A DNA stretch of 64,000 nucleotides from Beroe forskalii (Eukaryota > Ctenophora > Nuda > Beroida > Beroidae). Positions 62,411 through 64,000 of the stretch are shown here, piece by piece. The notes beneath the pieces are model-generated. The model was not told the DNA's origin. It worked only from the letters and a program-made list of their open reading frames with translations, and did no database searches. The stretch spans positions 19,608-83,607 of the forward strand of contig WFMF01000638.1 of assembly GCA_011033025.1 (NCBI GenBank), in the 5' to 3' direction. Position 1 is the stretch's first letter. Each line of letters begins with the position of its first letter. A program made the translations under genes and the position numbers.

Positions 62411-64000
62411 AGTATTGTATTTCTTCTATTAATTGTATCATGATAAATTAATTAAGGTTTCAATTTGTCAATTTAAAAAGGGACTGCCTTATATTTCATT
62501 TATATTTTTACAGCCGGATCAGTTCGAAACATTCATTGATACGAGCTTAAATTGAATATCATGATTCATGTCAGTCTTCAAGTTTGCACTTTTCCCTTTC
62601 GCTTTCATATTAAAATAGATAAATTAGAATAAATAAACTAAAAAATAACTTTATCAAATCCTTGTTATTTACTAAAAAAAGATTTATTTCAAGATAAAAA
62701 AATCATCGTTTTATTCCCGACCAGTAAATCACGTGACACCAGTAAGCTTTTTCTGGGGGCCCTTGTGTTGTTTCAACAAACTGATGGACACTGGGGTTTC
62801 GCGGGATCAGAATGGCCCAAACCCACCAGTAAAGTTTTTCAAACCAAAACAATCAAGAACAAAATTTTTAAAATACCCAGTTATCTCCCCACTTCCTCTT
62901 CGTTGTCAAAGACCAACAGATCCCCTTTAAACTTTGAAACCTGCAAACAATGATGACCGGATGCGTCAAACCTTCACTGGGGTCAGAAGGGAACCAATGA
63001 AGATAGCGAGGATAAAACCACTGATTTTTTAAATGGGTTAGCTTTTGGGTAAAAACAACTCCCCAGGCGGGAAACAACAAGAAAACGTCCCTCGTAACGG
63101 GAAACTTCGAGGGAGGGCCATTTTAAGAATCTTACCGAAGAGGAAACAGAGATATACAGAAAGGGCATTTACAACCCATCCCCGGCCCAAGGCGGGTTTA
63201 CACTCCCTATGATTATCCCTGGTGGAAAACCCCGGCCCCCGCCTCAATTTCCCCCTTTTGGGTTTCCGGGGTTTTTTACACTTTGGGGCAATTTAGACTA
63301 TTTAGGTCAAAAGAAAAAGTTAAGAACCCAAGACTGCAAAACCAAACAACCAAAACTCAAAGTCTTTCCACCACATCAGAAAGTCTAAAATCTTTTCTGA
63401 TCTAAAAATGTTAAAAACCCTTTAGATAATCGAACCTTCTCTATTATTTGAAAAAAGATCAATTGTAAAAAAAGCAAAACAAAATCAACTTTTTAATATC
63501 AGTGTCCTGATTGGTTAACCTCACCGGGAAATGGGAATTAAAAGGGGTTTGCATCCGTGAAAAATTAATTCTATGGAAAATCAAAAGTTATTGGGCGGGG
63601 GAATCCTAAGTTTAAATTAAAATAAATATTTAAAATTTAAAAAACTGGGTAATTTGAAGTTTGCCAAAAAAAAGGTTTTAGAAATCGCCACCCTACAACA
63701 CTTCCCTCCTCCCGACAAACTGTTATGAGGCTTTACAAACAACTACTTATTTTAGTATGCTAATGCTATTTTCTATTATGCAAGAATGGTGTACTATAAA
63801 CCCTAAAAATAAATCATGGAAACCCTAAAAATTATCTTAATGTCCCATTCAGCTTTAAGTTGAAAAAGGTTTTTTTAATTAATCGAGGAGATATAAGTTC
63901 AAACGGCCCATCCAAATAAATAACAAAAATTTAACATTAAACTTAATATAGTATCTACTAATTGACATCTAGGTATGTAATGCTTTAATATTTATTTTGA
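62411..64000. other. Right edge, no confident gene
   Basis: On the minus strand GTTTCAAAGTTTAAAGGGGA preceded by TTTGCAG could begin a short exon near 62942-62880 (KGDLLVFDNEEEV), and GWVVNALSVYLCFLF before GTAAGA near 63185-63137 resembles another. Frames break repeatedly at homopolymers, so I cannot assemble a protein. Homopolymer runs are unusually long throughout. Confidence 0.3.

Overview
This is an animal nuclear window: AT-rich, intron-rich and full of repeats. One gene encodes an almost invariant centrin, and the other two encode secreted multidomain proteins (PAN/kringle/F5-8C and Ig/Kazal/VWD/C8). This mix, with CR1/jockey-like LINEs and many MITE-like inverted repeats, suggests a marine invertebrate, perhaps a lophotrochozoan or a non-vertebrate deuterostome. 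I cannot name the species. All gene models below were joined by hand from reading frame, splice signals and intron phase.

Layout. 1-2138: no gene seen. 2139-11701 (+): a 17-exon secreted protein with signal peptide, PAN/apple, kringle and discoidin-like domains and a long unrecognised C-terminal region (about 862 aa if one frameshift is ignored). 10695-13400: inverted-repeat elements, a repeat pair in opposite orientations and a CpG-rich repeat cluster. 13500-16440: a minisatellite split by a 5'-truncated LINE with an intact reverse-transcriptase ORF. 17409-29443 (-): an 11-exon secreted Ig-Kazal-VWD-C8 protein (about 466 aa). Its large intron 2 holds a ~1 kb nested palindrome, two short MITE copies and AC-rich minisatellites. 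29444-41680: 12 kb without a convincing gene, carrying CCAAT hairpins and short tandem repeats. 41685-44722 (-): centrin, six exons plus a possible 12-nt microexon. 45655-49550: a decaying dimeric satellite. 49600-51400 (-): wreckage of two non-LTR retrotransposons. 56046-56193 (-): one orphan membrane-helix exon. 57545-58692: a ~1.15 kb palindrome. 58975-62410: a 3.4 kb element with long inverted arms around a CTTGACA minisatellite. 62410-64000: sequence with many stretched homopolymers and no confident gene.

Most interesting: two introns, one in centrin and one in the VWD domain of the Ig-Kazal gene, cannot be spliced in frame with GT-AG. Both have short direct repeats exactly at the exon junctions (8 bp and 13 bp). 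They may be non-canonical or recently inserted introns, or transposon insertions into exons. The satellite at 45.7-49.5 kb also shows paired changes that keep its terminal inverted repeats complementary. Single-base frameshifts in two otherwise clean exons suggest assembly indels.
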